From: Conoideocrella luteorostrata
Lineage: Eukaryota; Ascomycota; Sordariomycetes; Hypocreales; Clavicipitaceae
Length of the DNA stretch: 43,067 nt
Direction of reading: 5' to 3'
Assembly: GCA_032433595.1 (NCBI GenBank)
Contig: JASWJB010000352.1
Span: 1-43,067, forward strand
Position 1 is the stretch's first letter, and each line of letters begins with the position of its first letter. The translations under genes were made by a program, and so were the position numbers. Positions 43,061 through 43,067 of this stretch are shown here, one piece after another. The notes below the pieces were generated by a model. It saw only the letters and a list, made by a program, of their open reading frames with translations, did no database searches and had not been told where the DNA came from.

Positions 43061-43067
43061 ACCTAAT

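Noticed and set aside
1..43067. CRISPR arrays, rRNA genes and bacterial-type operons
   Set aside because: No spaced direct repeats, no rRNA-like conserved stretches, and the gene structure is eukaryotic throughout.

Overview
The window looks like nuclear DNA of a filamentous ascomycete (Pezizomycotina). The evidence is short GT-AG introns of 46-134 bp, a multidomain iterative non-reducing polyketide synthase, fungal P450s, several fungal rhodopsin-domain (PTH11/SAT4-like) membrane proteins, solo LTRs of a copia-type retrotransposon, and AT-rich stretches holding decayed genes. The species cannot be fixed from the sequence. Poly-C runs sit at both extremes (6-22 and 43040-43060), so this may be a complete contig broken at homopolymers.

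Left flank (1-10.3 kb): a solo LTR with a perfect 5-bp target duplication (970-1174); a truncated, decayed P450 on the minus strand (2047-3198); an apparently intact six-exon rhodopsin-domain gene (3952-5572); a five-exon P450 (6578-8463) that is complete except for a missing GT donor at its second intron; and two more solo LTRs 89 bp apart (8723-8922, 9012-9216).

Central island (10.3-31.8 kb), with well-kept reading frames: an SDR ketoreductase (+, 10360-11398) converges on a three-exon NR-PKS (-, 11791-20056, 2690 aa; SAT-KS-AT-PT-ACP-CMeT-R). On the same strand follow a FAD-dependent monooxygenase (21310-22773), a secretory-lipase-family esterase (23579-24859), an HxxxD acyltransferase (25956-27398) and a medium-chain enoyl/quinone-type reductase (28448-29503). 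A rhodopsin-domain membrane protein (+, 30381-31791) closes the island. The set matches, as functional classes, the early and core enzymes of fungal azaphilone pathways such as the Monascus pigment pathway: methylated polyketide aldehyde released by the R domain, side-chain ketoreduction, O-acylation, hydroxylative dearomatisation by the flavoenzyme, deacylation, and double-bond reduction. No in-cluster transcription factor, fatty-acid synthase or intact transporter is visible, so the product is probably a simpler azaphilone-like core.

Right flank (31.8-43 kb): AT-rich and full of broken genes. One MFS transporter appears split into an N-terminal piece (near 40.0-40.25 kb) and a middle/C-terminal piece (32.5-33.47 kb), the latter also carrying a frameshift and a deletion-associated LTR. 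Two complementary halves of a rhodopsin-domain protein lie in opposite orientation (34.96-35.69 and 36.77-37.52 kb). There is a P450 pseudogene (37.8-39.0 kb), a DUF4267-like small membrane protein (36072-36470), an intact two-exon EthD-domain gene (40941-41510), and a decayed reductase of the trans-enoyl-reductase family (42375-42860) cut by a fifth LTR that runs into the terminal poly-C.

Taken together, this is a conserved polyketide island inserted between transposon-rich, decaying DNA.
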